Shown here in pieces: positions 51,145-59,204 of a stretch of DNA of 64,000 nucleotides; position 1 is the first letter of the stretch, and each line of letters starts with the position of its first letter. The notes beneath the pieces were generated by a model. It saw only the letters and a program-made list of their open reading frames with translations. It searched no databases and had not been told where the DNA came from. Origin of the DNA: Bellilinea sp034411135. Lineage in GTDB: Bacteria; Chloroflexota; Anaerolineae; Anaerolineales; Anaerolineaceae. Location: positions 1 to 64,000 of the forward strand of contig DAOUMN010000033.1 in assembly GCA_034411135.1 (NCBI GenBank), read 5' to 3'. Made by a program: the position numbers and the translations under genes.

Positions 51145-51576
51145 CTATTCCTTGTTTATCGGGATAATGCGGGGTTGGGTTTTCGGGAGTGTTATCCGCA
51201 GAAAGCCTTGCTCATAAATGGCTTCAATCCGTTCATAATCAATCGGGATCGAAAACTGGACTTCGACACTGAATTCGCCGTAGAGTATCTCCATCTGATG
51301 GATAGATCGGGGGGATTCGTATGGCGCATTGCGGACACCCTGGATGAGCATGGCATTTTGATTTGCCATGAGGTTAAGATCATTCTCCTGTATGCCCGCA
51401 ATTTCGATCAGGATGACAATTTTCTCGTCCGTTTCATAAATATCCGTTGCCGGCTGCCATGAATGCGAACGGTTGTTATGCCAATAATTGGTACTCTTGC
51501 CAAACGCACCGGAGGAATCATCCAATCCTGAAAAGTTGGTGCGTGGTTTTTTAGTTGAATAATAAACTGTAATCAT
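51145..51576 (-). CDS. Small heat shock protein Hsp20
   Basis: A 143-residue alpha-crystallin-domain chaperone. A short variable N-terminus (to about residue 40) is followed by the crystallin core (PATDIYETDEKIVILIEIAG, GEFSVEVQFSIPIDYERIEA) and the final strand YEQGFLRITLPKTQPRIIPI with the I-x-I end motif. GGAGGT precedes the ATG at 51576. It binds unfolding proteins; the next gene is lon. A hairpin sits on its ribosome binding site. Confidence 0.93.
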   Translation of the reverse strand: MITVYYSTKKPRTNFSGLDDSSGAFGKSTNYWHNNRSHSWQPATDIYETDEKIVILIEIAGIQENDLNLMANQNAMLIQGVRNAPYESPRSIHQMEILYGEFSVEVQFSIPIDYERIEAIYEQGFLRITLPKTQPRIIPINKE

Positions 51577-51583
51577 TTTACCT

Positions 51584-51602
51584 CCACTGATATAGCCAGT
51601 GG
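51584..51602 (-). promoter_or_regulatory. Hairpin touching the hsp20 ribosome binding site
   Basis: In the minus-strand transcript CCACTG (51602-51597), GCTATAT and CAGTGG (51589-51584) form a 6-bp stem, and the last two G bases of the stem are the first two of the GGAGG ribosome binding site (51585-51581). The stem begins two bases after the tpx stop. Small hsp genes are classic places for RNA thermometers; this stem is short, so a role is only suggested. Confidence 0.35.
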
Positions 51603-51604
51603 AA

Positions 51605-52129
51605 TTATAATGCTGCGATTGCTGCCTGTAGCACCGCATCGTAGTTGGGCTCGGCGCCAATGGTGGGCATATAGTCCGCGTAAGTAATTCGATCGTTACG
51701 GTTGACCACAAATACGGCGCGGCGCATGGTGCGAATTTCCTTCATTAGAACGCCATATTTTTTACTGAAGTCCGCTTCCATGTGGTCGGACAAGGTGATA
51801 ACCTGATCCACACCTGCTGCTGCACACCAATTCCTCAGAGTAAAGGGTAAATCCATACTAACCGCGAGAATGGCTACATCTGTGCTTAGACCAGCCGCCT
51901 CCTGATTAAAGCGGCGGGTTTCGCGATCGCAAACCGATGTGTTGAGGGAGGGTAAGGATAAAATAATGCGGACCTTTCCTCTGGTTGATTCCAATCCTTC
52001 CACCATCGACCAATCCTGTGCCTGAACGGTAAATTCAGGTGCGATATCGCCTGGTTTTAAGTCCGCGCCAACGATGGTTACATCCTTGTTGGCAAAAGTG
52101 ATAATGCCATTTCGTTCAAGAAAACTCAT
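51605..52129 (-). CDS. tpx: Thiol peroxidase
   Basis: A 174-residue peroxiredoxin of the Tpx type that reduces hydroperoxides. The peroxidatic Cys is in PSLNTSVCDRETRRFN and the resolving Cys in RNWCAAAGVDQV; the domain end is ITYADYMPTIGAEPNYDA. AGGAG lies ten bases before the ATG. It is the first protein gene after tRNA-Arg (31 bp) in what is likely a single stress operon with hsp20, lon and the response regulator. Confidence 0.95.
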   Translation of the reverse strand: MSFLERNGIITFANKDVTIVGADLKPGDIAPEFTVQAQDWSMVEGLESTRGKVRIILSLPSLNTSVCDRETRRFNQEAAGLSTDVAILAVSMDLPFTLRNWCAAAGVDQVITLSDHMEADFSKKYGVLMKEIRTMRRAVFVVNRNDRITYADYMPTIGAEPNYDAVLQAAIAAL

Positions 52130-52160
52130 GGAAACAACTCTCCTTTGGCAAAATATCGAG

Positions 52161-52233
52161 CGCCCCTGGTGAGATTCGAACTCACAGCCGACGGTTTAGA
52201 AGACCGGCGCTCTGTCCATTGAGCTACAGGGGC
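52161..52233 (-). tRNA. tRNA-Arg (TCT)
   Basis: A 73-nt cloverleaf on the minus strand. The acceptor GCCCCTG (52233-52227) pairs with CAGGGGC, discriminator G at 52161, and no CCA is encoded. The anticodon loop CTTCTAA gives TCT with a stem of four pairs and one mismatch. The D arm TAGCTCAATGGACAGAGC and T arm GAGTTCGAATCTC are normal. It ends 31 bp before tpx on the same strand. Confidence 0.93.
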
Positions 52234-52278
52234 AAGTCGAAATATTTTTTCAAGAATCACAATAGATCAAGACTAACT

Positions 52279-52293
52279 CTGTTCATAGAACAG
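52279..52293. promoter_or_regulatory. Perfect palindrome upstream of tRNA-Arg
   Basis: CTGTTC-ATA-GAACAG is an exact 15-bp palindrome, 46 bp ahead of the tRNA-Arg 5' end in the gap 52234-52367 that must hold the promoter of the tRNA-tpx operon. Its half-sites resemble a LexA box of the CTGT-N8-ACAG type but with a 7-base spacer. It may bind a stress regulator. Confidence 0.3.
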
Positions 52294-52367
52294 CTTCACA
52301 TGTCAAAAATAATTATAGCACACGCCTGATTCCCCTCATCCATAGCAAGGGAAAGAATCCTTTTACA

Positions 52368-52805
52368 TTAACTGCTCTGTTGGGGGCGGATGCCTTGATA
52401 CACGCGCGGACCGGAAAGCGTTTGTAGAATTTTCTCGGGTGGTTTAGCGATGATTTCCGAGAGTTCTGAGGGTGTCAGCGGCTTGTTGCCATTAGACAGG
52501 AATACCCGGAAAACGGCATTAACCAGTGTTGTGTCTTCTGATAAAAAGCCCGGTTGGAGAGCGCAATGAACCATTAATGTATGTTGGATGCCGTCCACAC
52601 GAGTCACTTCCGCCGTAACGGGATCGACCCAGTCGATCCAGGAATGTTGCTCCAGGTTCTCAAACGCGCTCTGATGTTCGGAACAAAGAAAGCCGAATAA
52701 GAATCCCCGCCAGTTTTGGTCATGATTTTTCCACCAATCGAAGTCAATGTGGAACGGCGTGTTGATGGTTGGTTTGATCAGACTAAAACGAACGGTTTCT
52801 GTCAT
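52368..52805 (-). CDS. Unrecognised 145-residue protein
   Basis: A soluble protein, start ATG at 52805 in the end of its operon partner's downstream gap (4 bp). It begins ETVRFSLIKPTINTPFHIDF and has a middle part rich in Trp and His (FDWWKNHDQNWRGFLFGFLC, EQHSWIDWVDPVTAEVTRVD). The C-terminal part (NGNKPLTPSELSEIIAKPPE) looks like a winged-helix half. No family recognised. It is co-transcribed with the 528-residue protein ahead of it, probably as its partner. Confidence 0.65.
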   Translation of the reverse strand: MTETVRFSLIKPTINTPFHIDFDWWKNHDQNWRGFLFGFLCSEHQSAFENLEQHSWIDWVDPVTAEVTRVDGIQHTLMVHCALQPGFLSEDTTLVNAVFRVFLSNGNKPLTPSELSEIIAKPPEKILQTLSGPRVYQGIRPQQSS

Positions 52806-52809
52806 CGCT

Positions 52810-54396
52810 TCATTCCTCTGTGTCGATGTCGTTCAGACGGTAATACAAATCGCCCAGATGAATGACATTGGGTTGATTGGCAAGTATGCCCACGATCGTT
52901 CCAGGCGGGCAGCGGCGGATGATGTTTACACCCGCATATAATTCCTGGGCGTGTACATGTCCCTGGGGGGAAAGTTTAACCAGTTCACGCATGATGTTAA
53001 GGACAGTTTTTTCCAGTGTATTACGCTGGCGGTTGTTAGGGTTCCACAGCTGGTCAAGTGCTTCGAGATCGGGGATGGCGATCGCCATGCGATCATCATA
53101 TTCATTGCTGACCTGCTGTTTGAGCATGGAGAGGACGATACCACCATCAGTGCCTATCAGGACCGTGCGAATCCATTCCTTAGTCGGACGTTTCTTCAAC
53201 GCTCGCAATCTTACCTGTCCGGGTTGTTTTCCATGCCGGATTACGAACAAGCTGCCGGGTATCAAATCTTTTTCCTCGAACCATTCACGCAGACCAAAGA
53301 CATAACGGTTGGGACGTACCACCCAGCCGGGAAATTCCTTGCCGGTTTCCTCATCAATGAAGGTAAAGCGCACACGTGGGGCTTCATAGGCGGTTGGGAA
53401 TAAACGGGCAACACTGCGGGAAAGTGGTACTGTACCCGCCCGCCAATGCGGGAAGATCAGACTGACCTCGATTTCTTCAGCTTTGCGGGGTAGGTCGCCT
53501 TCGGATTCCAATTCATCAAAGACCAGGCGGTTGAGCGCCTGTATCTCGTCTTTGGCTGGTTCGGGATCGAAGTCAATTGGTTGATACCGCAAGTAATGAG
53601 GCGGATTTTGCACCCCTTCGGGTTCGAGTCGGCGAAGGAACCACATGGTCTTTCCTGCTGGTCCGACTTCGTCGAAACGATCATCTTCCTGCAGTGCCAG
53701 ATTCATGGAAAACTCGGTTAGTTTTCGATTAACATCAGTTGGCAGTTCAATCTGCTCAAGAATAGCATCGGTTGGCAGGGGGCCGCCTTGTGCCATTTCG
53801 AGCACAGCTTCAGCGAGATTGAGGTGACCTATGCTGACATCAACCAGCAGGGAGCGTGGAAACCAAGCGCCGGCAATGCGTACCAGGTCGGGTACCTGCT
53901 CGAACGTTTTGGTAAGCAAAAAGCCAATGTCTTCCCCGTAATTTTCAAGGATGTATTCTGAGTCAAGGGATGGATCGGTGACTTTTGGTTCAATGGGCAG
54001 GTTGAGTGCATGGTCAGGCAAATCTGCGGCAAAATGCCGTGTGCCTACACCGTCCAATTCAACTTCAATGACTTTGAATGGCGGGAAATCCGGATTAATT
54101 CCATCGCGAACGGAGAGCACCTTGCCTTTTGCCCAATCATAAGCCGGAAATTGAAGGCGTTCACCTGCTTTGTATGAATTTTTGGGCTGGTAAAGCGCTC
54201 CACCGGCAGCTTGCTGTGCTAACATCTGTTTGGTTTCGCGCTGTATGCGTTCACGAATTAATACTTCGGCAAGTTCCCTGGCGGTTAGAGGCGTTTCAAT
54301 TTCCAACAGATGGTTGTAAAGAAATTCCAGGTCTTCTTCTTGAATTTCAAATGTTTCCCAGTACGATTCTTTCAGATTTATTGATTGGATCGGCAT
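52810..54396 (-). CDS. Unrecognised 528-residue protein with terminal HTH-like parts
   Basis: A soluble protein without a known domain. The N-terminus (FLYNHLLEIETPLTARELAE) and the C-terminus (IMRELVKLSPQGHVHAQELY, IRRCPPGTIVGILANQPNVI) both look like winged-helix segments, the latter of HARE-HTH type. The middle is a beta-rich region with conserved-looking KGKVLSVRDGINPDFPPFKV, a small barrel or SH3-like element. The DNA-binding appearance is inference. A weak -10 (TATAAT, 54458-54463) lies upstream. It is followed at 4 bp by the 145-residue gene. Related pairs are, to my memory, restricted to Anaerolineae and relatives. Confidence 0.65.
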   Translation of the reverse strand: MPIQSINLKESYWETFEIQEEDLEFLYNHLLEIETPLTARELAEVLIRERIQRETKQMLAQQAAGGALYQPKNSYKAGERLQFPAYDWAKGKVLSVRDGINPDFPPFKVIEVELDGVGTRHFAADLPDHALNLPIEPKVTDPSLDSEYILENYGEDIGFLLTKTFEQVPDLVRIAGAWFPRSLLVDVSIGHLNLAEAVLEMAQGGPLPTDAILEQIELPTDVNRKLTEFSMNLALQEDDRFDEVGPAGKTMWFLRRLEPEGVQNPPHYLRYQPIDFDPEPAKDEIQALNRLVFDELESEGDLPRKAEEIEVSLIFPHWRAGTVPLSRSVARLFPTAYEAPRVRFTFIDEETGKEFPGWVVRPNRYVFGLREWFEEKDLIPGSLFVIRHGKQPGQVRLRALKKRPTKEWIRTVLIGTDGGIVLSMLKQQVSNEYDDRMAIAIPDLEALDQLWNPNNRQRNTLEKTVLNIMRELVKLSPQGHVHAQELYAGVNIIRRCPPGTIVGILANQPNVIHLGDLYYRLNDIDTEE

Positions 54397-54489
54397 GTTC
54401 CTCTAACTCGCAGGAAAATAAAAGAATTACTCTTGGTGATTTTCACAGAGTATTTTAATTATACCCTGATATTTTTGTTATCACGAACG

Positions 54490-55881
54490 TCAGGGATACG
54501 TTTTTTCCAACCAGTCCAGTGGTTGAACCTGAACACCATTCGCCCATAATTCCCAGTGAAGATGCGGACCCGTGGCGCGTCCACTGCCACCGATTTCGCC
54601 AATTTTTTGCCTTGTTTCTACCCGGTCGCCCACACTTACATTGGCGCTGGATTGATGCCAAAAACCGCTGTATACTCCCCAGCCATGATCGATGATTGTT
54701 GAGAGTCCGCGGACGGTTAAGTCTCCGACAAAAACAACCACACCCGGTGCGGGGGCATAGATGTTCAAATTATTGGCGCACACGCCATAATCCACGCCGG
54801 TATGAAAGTAGATATAAGGGCTGCCGTTGTACGACCGTCGACTGCCAAACCAGGAGCGGATGCAGGGTTCGTCCACTGGTACTGTGAATACATCCGACCA
54901 GTATCGGAGTGGAGTTGCTGGTTCGACAACCGTGCGGACGATGTCGTCTTCCGGTGCGGTGATTGCCGGGTCAAGTGTTTGCGGATCGACAATCAAGGGG
55001 ACGTCCTGGGGGTAATAACCCGGCTCAAGCAGGATAGCCTGTTCGAAGGAAAAAACCTTTTGGTCGGGCAGTGTACCCTCGATTTTGATCGTGGTCAAAC
55101 CTGGCTGAGCCATGGCGTGAACTCCCTGAATGGCAACATACTCGTTTTCTGCGATTTGAAAAAACGCCATTGATTTGTCGTTCAACAAGCCGCTCAGGGA
55201 TAGCGGCTGTGTGGTTGTTACTTTTACCAGATGGGTTTTACCCTGGCGGAGCGGCAAGGGTAGAATTTCGATCATTTTGATTAAAGGTGAACCGAATAAT
55301 CCGGGCAGTGGTTTTGTATCATCTGCATAAACCACCTCGCCGGGCAAGAACGCCCAAGTATCCTTTTTTTGGTTGGTTTGTGCCAGTTTCCAGGGATTAG
55401 TGGATAAGCGGATGGCTTGCTCGAAATGCGTCTCGCCTTCGGTAAAAATACTTACCGGATTTACCGGACTGGCATCGGGATTCTCAGGCAGGATCAAGGT
55501 CGAGCCAATATAGATTTGGGAGGGACTGGTTAGTTGATTGAGGCGCACCAGAGTCGCTGGCGGTATGTTGTACTGGCGGCTGATACCGGACAGGGTCGCG
55601 CCCAGAGGTGCGACTTCGAATTTCAGGGTTCCGGAAATTCCTTCGTAACCGGGGATCTTCAAAGTAGTCCCCACAATCAGAATGTTCGGATCGGCGAGCT
55701 GGTTGGCAGCAATAATATCCTGAACGGCAATGCCAAATCGCAAGGCGATTGTGTTGAGCGTATCACCAGGTTGGACGAGGTAAACTGGTAGTTCGCCAGG
55801 TGATTGTCCGCGTGCTGTCTCGAATGGGACAAAAAGAAAGAATACCAATAAAAAGATAGAAAGCGGTTTACGCATACTCAA
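54490..55881 (-). CDS. LysM-domain M23 metallopeptidase
   Basis: A 463-residue exported cell-wall hydrolase. A signal peptide (SIFLLVFFLFVPFETARG) is followed by two LysM repeats (VYLVQPGDTLNTIALRFGIA, LSGISRQYNIPPATLVRLNQ), a long linker and a C-terminal M23 domain whose zinc ligands are in YFHTGVDYG and TGPHLHWELW. The M23 domain cleaves peptide crosslinks in peptidoglycan. LysM binds the glycan. It overlaps the DUF192 gene by 14 bp at its start. Confidence 0.93.
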   Translation of the reverse strand: MSMRKPLSIFLLVFFLFVPFETARGQSPGELPVYLVQPGDTLNTIALRFGIAVQDIIAANQLADPNILIVGTTLKIPGYEGISGTLKFEVAPLGATLSGISRQYNIPPATLVRLNQLTSPSQIYIGSTLILPENPDASPVNPVSIFTEGETHFEQAIRLSTNPWKLAQTNQKKDTWAFLPGEVVYADDTKPLPGLFGSPLIKMIEILPLPLRQGKTHLVKVTTTQPLSLSGLLNDKSMAFFQIAENEYVAIQGVHAMAQPGLTTIKIEGTLPDQKVFSFEQAILLEPGYYPQDVPLIVDPQTLDPAITAPEDDIVRTVVEPATPLRYWSDVFTVPVDEPCIRSWFGSRRSYNGSPYIYFHTGVDYGVCANNLNIYAPAPGVVVFVGDLTVRGLSTIIDHGWGVYSGFWHQSSANVSVGDRVETRQKIGEIGGSGRATGPHLHWELWANGVQVQPLDWLEKTYP

Positions 55882-56239
55882 ATTTTACCTCATCCCCATT
55901 ACGAAAGTCGAGGATTCGGTCTGGATGAGCTTCGAGAATATAGCGTGCCGGCTGAGATGCGGTGTACATCGGGTGCCAGGTTTTTGCTATTTTCGTATCC
56001 ACGACGAAGAATTGGGATGTGATCCAGATAGCAGCAATATCAAAGCGCATAAAAAACATATGGATCGATGTCGCGGCTATGCTGTCTTTGCCTTCATCAA
56101 TCAAAATCCCTTCATCCTGGGCAATGGCGGGCTGCAACATCAATCCGCAAAATTTAGACCAAAAATTGGCGCAAAGACGCGCTCGAATTGGCTGAATATC
56201 AGGATGCGAAAGGTTGTATACGGTAACCTGATGGTTCAT
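55868..56239 (-). CDS. DUF192 family protein
   Basis: A 123-residue protein with the DUF192 features: FWSKFCGLMLQPAIAQDEGI, the SIHMFFMRFDIAAIWI core and the late YILEAHPDRILDFRNGDEV. No signal peptide, unlike many homologues. It overlaps the M23 gene (14 bp) and the preceding response regulator (4 bp), so all three are one transcript. The family's function is unknown; in some bacteria it affects cell-surface or secretion traits. Confidence 0.88.
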   Translation of the reverse strand: MNHQVTVYNLSHPDIQPIRARLCANFWSKFCGLMLQPAIAQDEGILIDEGKDSIAATSIHMFFMRFDIAAIWITSQFFVVDTKIAKTWHPMYTASQPARYILEAHPDRILDFRNGDEVKFEYA

Positions 56240-56655
56240 TTACCATTGCTGTCTAAGGAGGATTTTTCCCCTGCACCTCCAAGTACCTTTTCAATGCTTT
56301 CGAGTAATTCCTGGGGACGGAATGGTTTGCTGATGTAATCATCTACGTGGGCAATGTGCAAGCCAAGAACACGGTCGATGGCTTGGGCTTTGGCAGTAAT
56401 TACGATCACCGGAATGGCGCGAGTGGTTTCGTCCGATTTAAGCTGTTGATACACTTCCCAACCGTCCATGTCCGGCATCATTAGATCCAACAGGATCAGT
56501 TCGGGCAATTTTTCCTTAACCAATTCTAAGCCTTTTTTTCCACCCGGTGCACCAAGTATTGAATATCCCCGCCGGCTGAGAATCATAGATACCAGGTCAA
56601 TCATTTCCTGATCATCTTCAATATAGACCACTACGTGATTCGTCTTTGTATTCAT
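56236..56655 (-). CDS. Stand-alone response regulator receiver
   Basis: A 139-residue CheY-like domain. Acidic pocket VVYIEDDQEM, phospho-Asp LILLDLMMPDMDGWEV, Thr IVITAKA, Lys YISKPFRP. The short Ser/Gly tail has no output domain. It opens the DUF192-M23 transcript with a 4-bp overlap. A TATAAT on the minus strand (56697-56702) is the likely -10. No kinase is nearby. It may control the peptidase or cell-wall process by direct contact. Confidence 0.9.
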   Translation of the reverse strand: MNTKTNHVVVYIEDDQEMIDLVSMILSRRGYSILGAPGGKKGLELVKEKLPELILLDLMMPDMDGWEVYQQLKSDETTRAIPVIVITAKAQAIDRVLGLHIAHVDDYISKPFRPQELLESIEKVLGGAGEKSSLDSNGK

Positions 56656-56820
56656 AACATCACTGCCTTCCTGGCAAGGATATTCACTTGCTCTTAATTA
56701 TAACCATCCCTTGTAAATAGTTTACCACAGGCATCAGGGAAATCAAATGTAAATTATCTGTGAAACCGAATACAAATGTCGTCCGCAACGAATGAGGTTG
56801 GTTTGGGGGTGTATTTTTCC

Positions 56821-56849
56821 TTGTCATTCAACCTGTTATTGACTATACT
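56821..56849 (+). promoter_or_regulatory. Promoter of the NarL-type regulator
   Basis: TTGTCA (56821-56826) and TATACT (56844-56849) are separated by 17 bp; the ribosome binding site CGGAGG follows and the ATG is at 56867. A close match to a primary-sigma promoter. Confidence 0.55.
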
Positions 56850-56866
56850 TCCTGCCGGAGGCAACT

Positions 56867-57520
56867 ATGGGCAAACAGCGCATTGTACTGGTGGATGATC
56901 ATGAAGTGGTCCGTCTTGGATTAAAGGCTTTGTTGGAGCATCACACCCAATTTGAGGTGGTTGGCGAAGCCGGCACTGCAAAAGAAGCGTTGGAGCAGGT
57001 GGCTCAGTTGCATCCTGACGTTGTACTGCTGGATATCCGGCTTCCCGGTGCATCCGGGATTGAAGCCTGCGAGGAAATTACTCAAAAATACCCGGAAACT
57101 AAAGTAATCATGCTCACATCCTATGCAGAGGATGAAATGTTGTTCTCCGCTATTCGCGCCGGGGCATCGGGATATGTATTAAAACAAATTGGAGGCGAAG
57201 ACCTGATCCGTGCCATCGAAGCCGTGGGAAGAGGAGAAGCCTTGCTTGACCCAGCGGTTACCCAGCGTGTATTTCAGGAAGTCCGGCGGGCAGTAAAAGA
57301 AGAAGAGGCCTCTGCGTTTGCCAATTTGAGCCAGCAAGAAAAGCATGTCCTGCTGCTGGTTTCCGAAGGTAAGACCAACCGCGAAATAGCCAAAGTATTA
57401 TTCTTGGGCGAGGGCACAGTGCGCAATTATGTGTCCAGCATCCTGTCCAAGCTGGGGGTCAGTAACCGGGCAGAAGCGGCTGCATACGCGGTGGAACATA
57501 ACCTGAAAGAATATCTATAA
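56867..57520 (+). CDS. NarL/FixJ-type response regulator
   Basis: A 217-residue two-domain regulator. The receiver has IVLVDDHEVVRLGLKALLEH, VVLLDIRLPGASGIEA (phospho-Asp), VIMLTSYAED and YVLKQIGG; the LuxR-type HTH output follows (LSQQEKHVLLLVSEGKTNRE, LFLGEGTVRNYVSSILSKLG). Thus it should bind DNA as a dimer when phosphorylated. No partner kinase is in the window. It is divergent from the receiver-only gene at 56236 and its end overlaps the endonuclease IV-like gene by 6 bp. Confidence 0.94.
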   Translation: MGKQRIVLVDDHEVVRLGLKALLEHHTQFEVVGEAGTAKEALEQVAQLHPDVVLLDIRLPGASGIEACEEITQKYPETKVIMLTSYAEDEMLFSAIRAGASGYVLKQIGGEDLIRAIEAVGRGEALLDPAVTQRVFQEVRRAVKEEEASAFANLSQQEKHVLLLVSEGKTNREIAKVLFLGEGTVRNYVSSILSKLGVSNRAEAAAYAVEHNLKEYL

Positions 57521-58351
57521 ATTATCCCAAACCGATTTCATGTAAATGGCATCTTCTTCCATAATTGGGCTCTCACATAAAATTCGCCCAGAACAATCCA
57601 TTTCACGAAGGGCTGTGAACAATTCAGCCAGGGCAAAATCGGACTCTTGAAGCGGAAGGTGATTTTTTTCTCCCTTGCTGCCATATTCAATTCCGGAAAG
57701 GTGAATATGCAGGCGGTGAAGTGCATCCTTGCCAAGCGCCTGCTGGTAGACATCCAGGACTTGCAGCCATTCGTTCTTCGTATTCATGGAGCCATCCCCT
57801 GCCCGAGCATGGAGATGAGCGAAATCGAGGCAGGGTTCTACGCCGGAAAGAGAACGGCTCATTTCCAGGGTGTCCTCCAGTGAGCCCAACATGGCGGATT
57901 TGCCCATCGTTTCAGGGCGCAAGGTTACATGAATTTGATTTTTGCTCAGGTCTTCAACACAACCCGCCAGGCGTTCAAGCGCAATTTTCAAAACAGTGTC
58001 GGGAGACTGCCCGAAATATGAGCCGGGGTGAAAGATGATATCTGTTGCGCCAGCCAGGAATCCATAATAGGCGGCATCCATCAGGCGTTTGCGCGATTTT
58101 GGCCATTCCTCTTCGTCGGCGTTGAGATTGATAAAGTAAGGGGCGTGTACGCTGACGGCTACATCTAAGGTGTACGCAGTTTTTTTGATCTGCTGACAGG
58201 TTTCCTCGGTCACACGAACAGACTGCACCCAGCCGAGCTCCAGGGCGGAAAGATTCAACGCGTGGATTTGCTGAACAGCTCCGACACTGCCGCCCGGTTT
58301 TTTGGGTGTGGAGATTGGAGAACCGACGGTACCGAAACGAAAGGAAGACAT
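57515..58351 (-). CDS. Endonuclease IV-like TIM-barrel protein
   Basis: A 278-residue AP-endonuclease-2/Nfo superfamily protein. Metal-site segments visible are VSVHAPYFINLNADEEEW, IIFHPGSYFG, RPETMGKSAMLG, LDFAHLHARAG, HIHLSGIEYGSKGEKNHLPL and ILCESPIMEEDA, matching the ordered ligands of DNA endonuclease IV. The start ATG at 58351 is supported by AGGAG. Endonuclease IV cleaves at abasic sites with three zinc ions. Since many barrel relatives act on sugars, DNA repair is probable, not certain. It is the last gene of the comEA-ybeY run. Confidence 0.85.
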   Translation of the reverse strand: MSSFRFGTVGSPISTPKKPGGSVGAVQQIHALNLSALELGWVQSVRVTEETCQQIKKTAYTLDVAVSVHAPYFINLNADEEEWPKSRKRLMDAAYYGFLAGATDIIFHPGSYFGQSPDTVLKIALERLAGCVEDLSKNQIHVTLRPETMGKSAMLGSLEDTLEMSRSLSGVEPCLDFAHLHARAGDGSMNTKNEWLQVLDVYQQALGKDALHRLHIHLSGIEYGSKGEKNHLPLQESDFALAELFTALREMDCSGRILCESPIMEEDAIYMKSVWDNL

Positions 58352-58365
58352 GATGACTCCTGAGA

Positions 58366-58746
58366 TCAACCCGATATTTGAAAAACTTCAAGGATACGCG
58401 GTAAAAAAACGATTATACCGAGAATCACGGCAATGATAGCGGCGAACAACACTGCGGCAGCGCCAGTATCCTTGGCGACTTTTGCCAGTGGGTGGTATTG
58501 TTGAACGACCAGATCGACCAATGCTTCGATCGATGTGTTGAGGATTTCAGCAATCCAAACCAGGGCAATCGCGATCATGAGAATTGCCCAGTCTATTCGG
58601 TCAACTCGGAAAATAATTCCTAGGGCTATCACGAGTACCGTGATGAGTAGATGAATCCAGGCATTGCGTTGGGTGACCAGAACATATCTCAGTCCCTGAA
58701 AAGCGTTCTTAAATGCCGGACCTCTACCCATGAAGAAAGACAACAT
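58366..58746 (-). CDS. Diacylglycerol/undecaprenol kinase (DgkA family)
   Basis: A 126-residue three-helix membrane kinase. The typical MGRGPAFKNAFQGLRYVLVT start, LVWIAEILNTSIEALVDLVV active-site helix (with the Glu and Asn) and AKVAKDTGAAAVLFAAIIA are present. Gram-positive relatives phosphorylate undecaprenol. The start 58746 lies 2 bp after the ybeY stop; an internal ATG at 58731 (MGRGPAF) is an alternative. It ends just before the endonuclease IV-like gene. Confidence 0.93.
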   Translation of the reverse strand: MLSFFMGRGPAFKNAFQGLRYVLVTQRNAWIHLLITVLVIALGIIFRVDRIDWAILMIAIALVWIAEILNTSIEALVDLVVQQYHPLAKVAKDTGAAAVLFAAIIAVILGIIVFLPRILEVFQISG

Positions 58747-58748
58747 GA

Positions 58749-59204
58749 TTACTCTGGCAATTGCTTGATTTCGATGTTCAAACCGGCAAGGACTTCCGCC
58801 TGCTTTTTCCACATTTCGGCTTTGTTCGTTTCGTTGTCATGATCGTAACCAAGCAAGTGTAATATGCCATGCACCACCAACAGGCAGACCTCGTTTTTTA
58901 CCGGATGCCCTGCAATTTCTGCCTGTGCCTGCGCACGTGGATAAGAGAGGACAACATCCCCGATATAAGTCAGCTGATCATCTGGGTCGAATTCTTCCGC
59001 CGGGAAAGCGAGCACGTCTGTTGGGGTTGGTATGTTAAGATGTTGACTATTCAGTTCTGCCAGGGTTTCGTCACTGGTCACGACTAGGGTCAATTCCACC
59101 TCGTTGTGGGGGCGTTCAGCCATGATTAGAGCGTGGGCACAGGTGAGAATTGACTGTTCGTCTAAAAATTGTCGGTAGGGAGTATCGATTTGAAGGTTAA
59201 TCAT
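58749..59204 (-). CDS. ybeY: Endoribonuclease YbeY
   Basis: A 151-residue zinc-dependent rRNA maturation nuclease. The zinc motif HGILHLLGYDHDNE (H-x3-H-x5-H) is near the end, and the DVLAFPAEEF and YIGDVVLSYPRAQAQAEIAG segments are conserved. It overlaps the pgpH-like gene by 8 bp and precedes dgkA. YbeY and PgpH genes are often neighbours in Gram-positive and related genomes. Confidence 0.96.
   Translation of the reverse strand: MINLQIDTPYRQFLDEQSILTCAHALIMAERPHNEVELTLVVTSDETLAELNSQHLNIPTPTDVLAFPAEEFDPDDQLTYIGDVVLSYPRAQAQAEIAGHPVKNEVCLLVVHGILHLLGYDHDNETNKAEMWKKQAEVLAGLNIEIKQLPE

Noticed and set aside
52279..52293. Palindrome as a LexA box.
   Set aside because: The spacer is 7 instead of 8 bases for the CTGT-N8-ACAG type and no SOS gene is next to it. 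Kept only as an unassigned palindrome.
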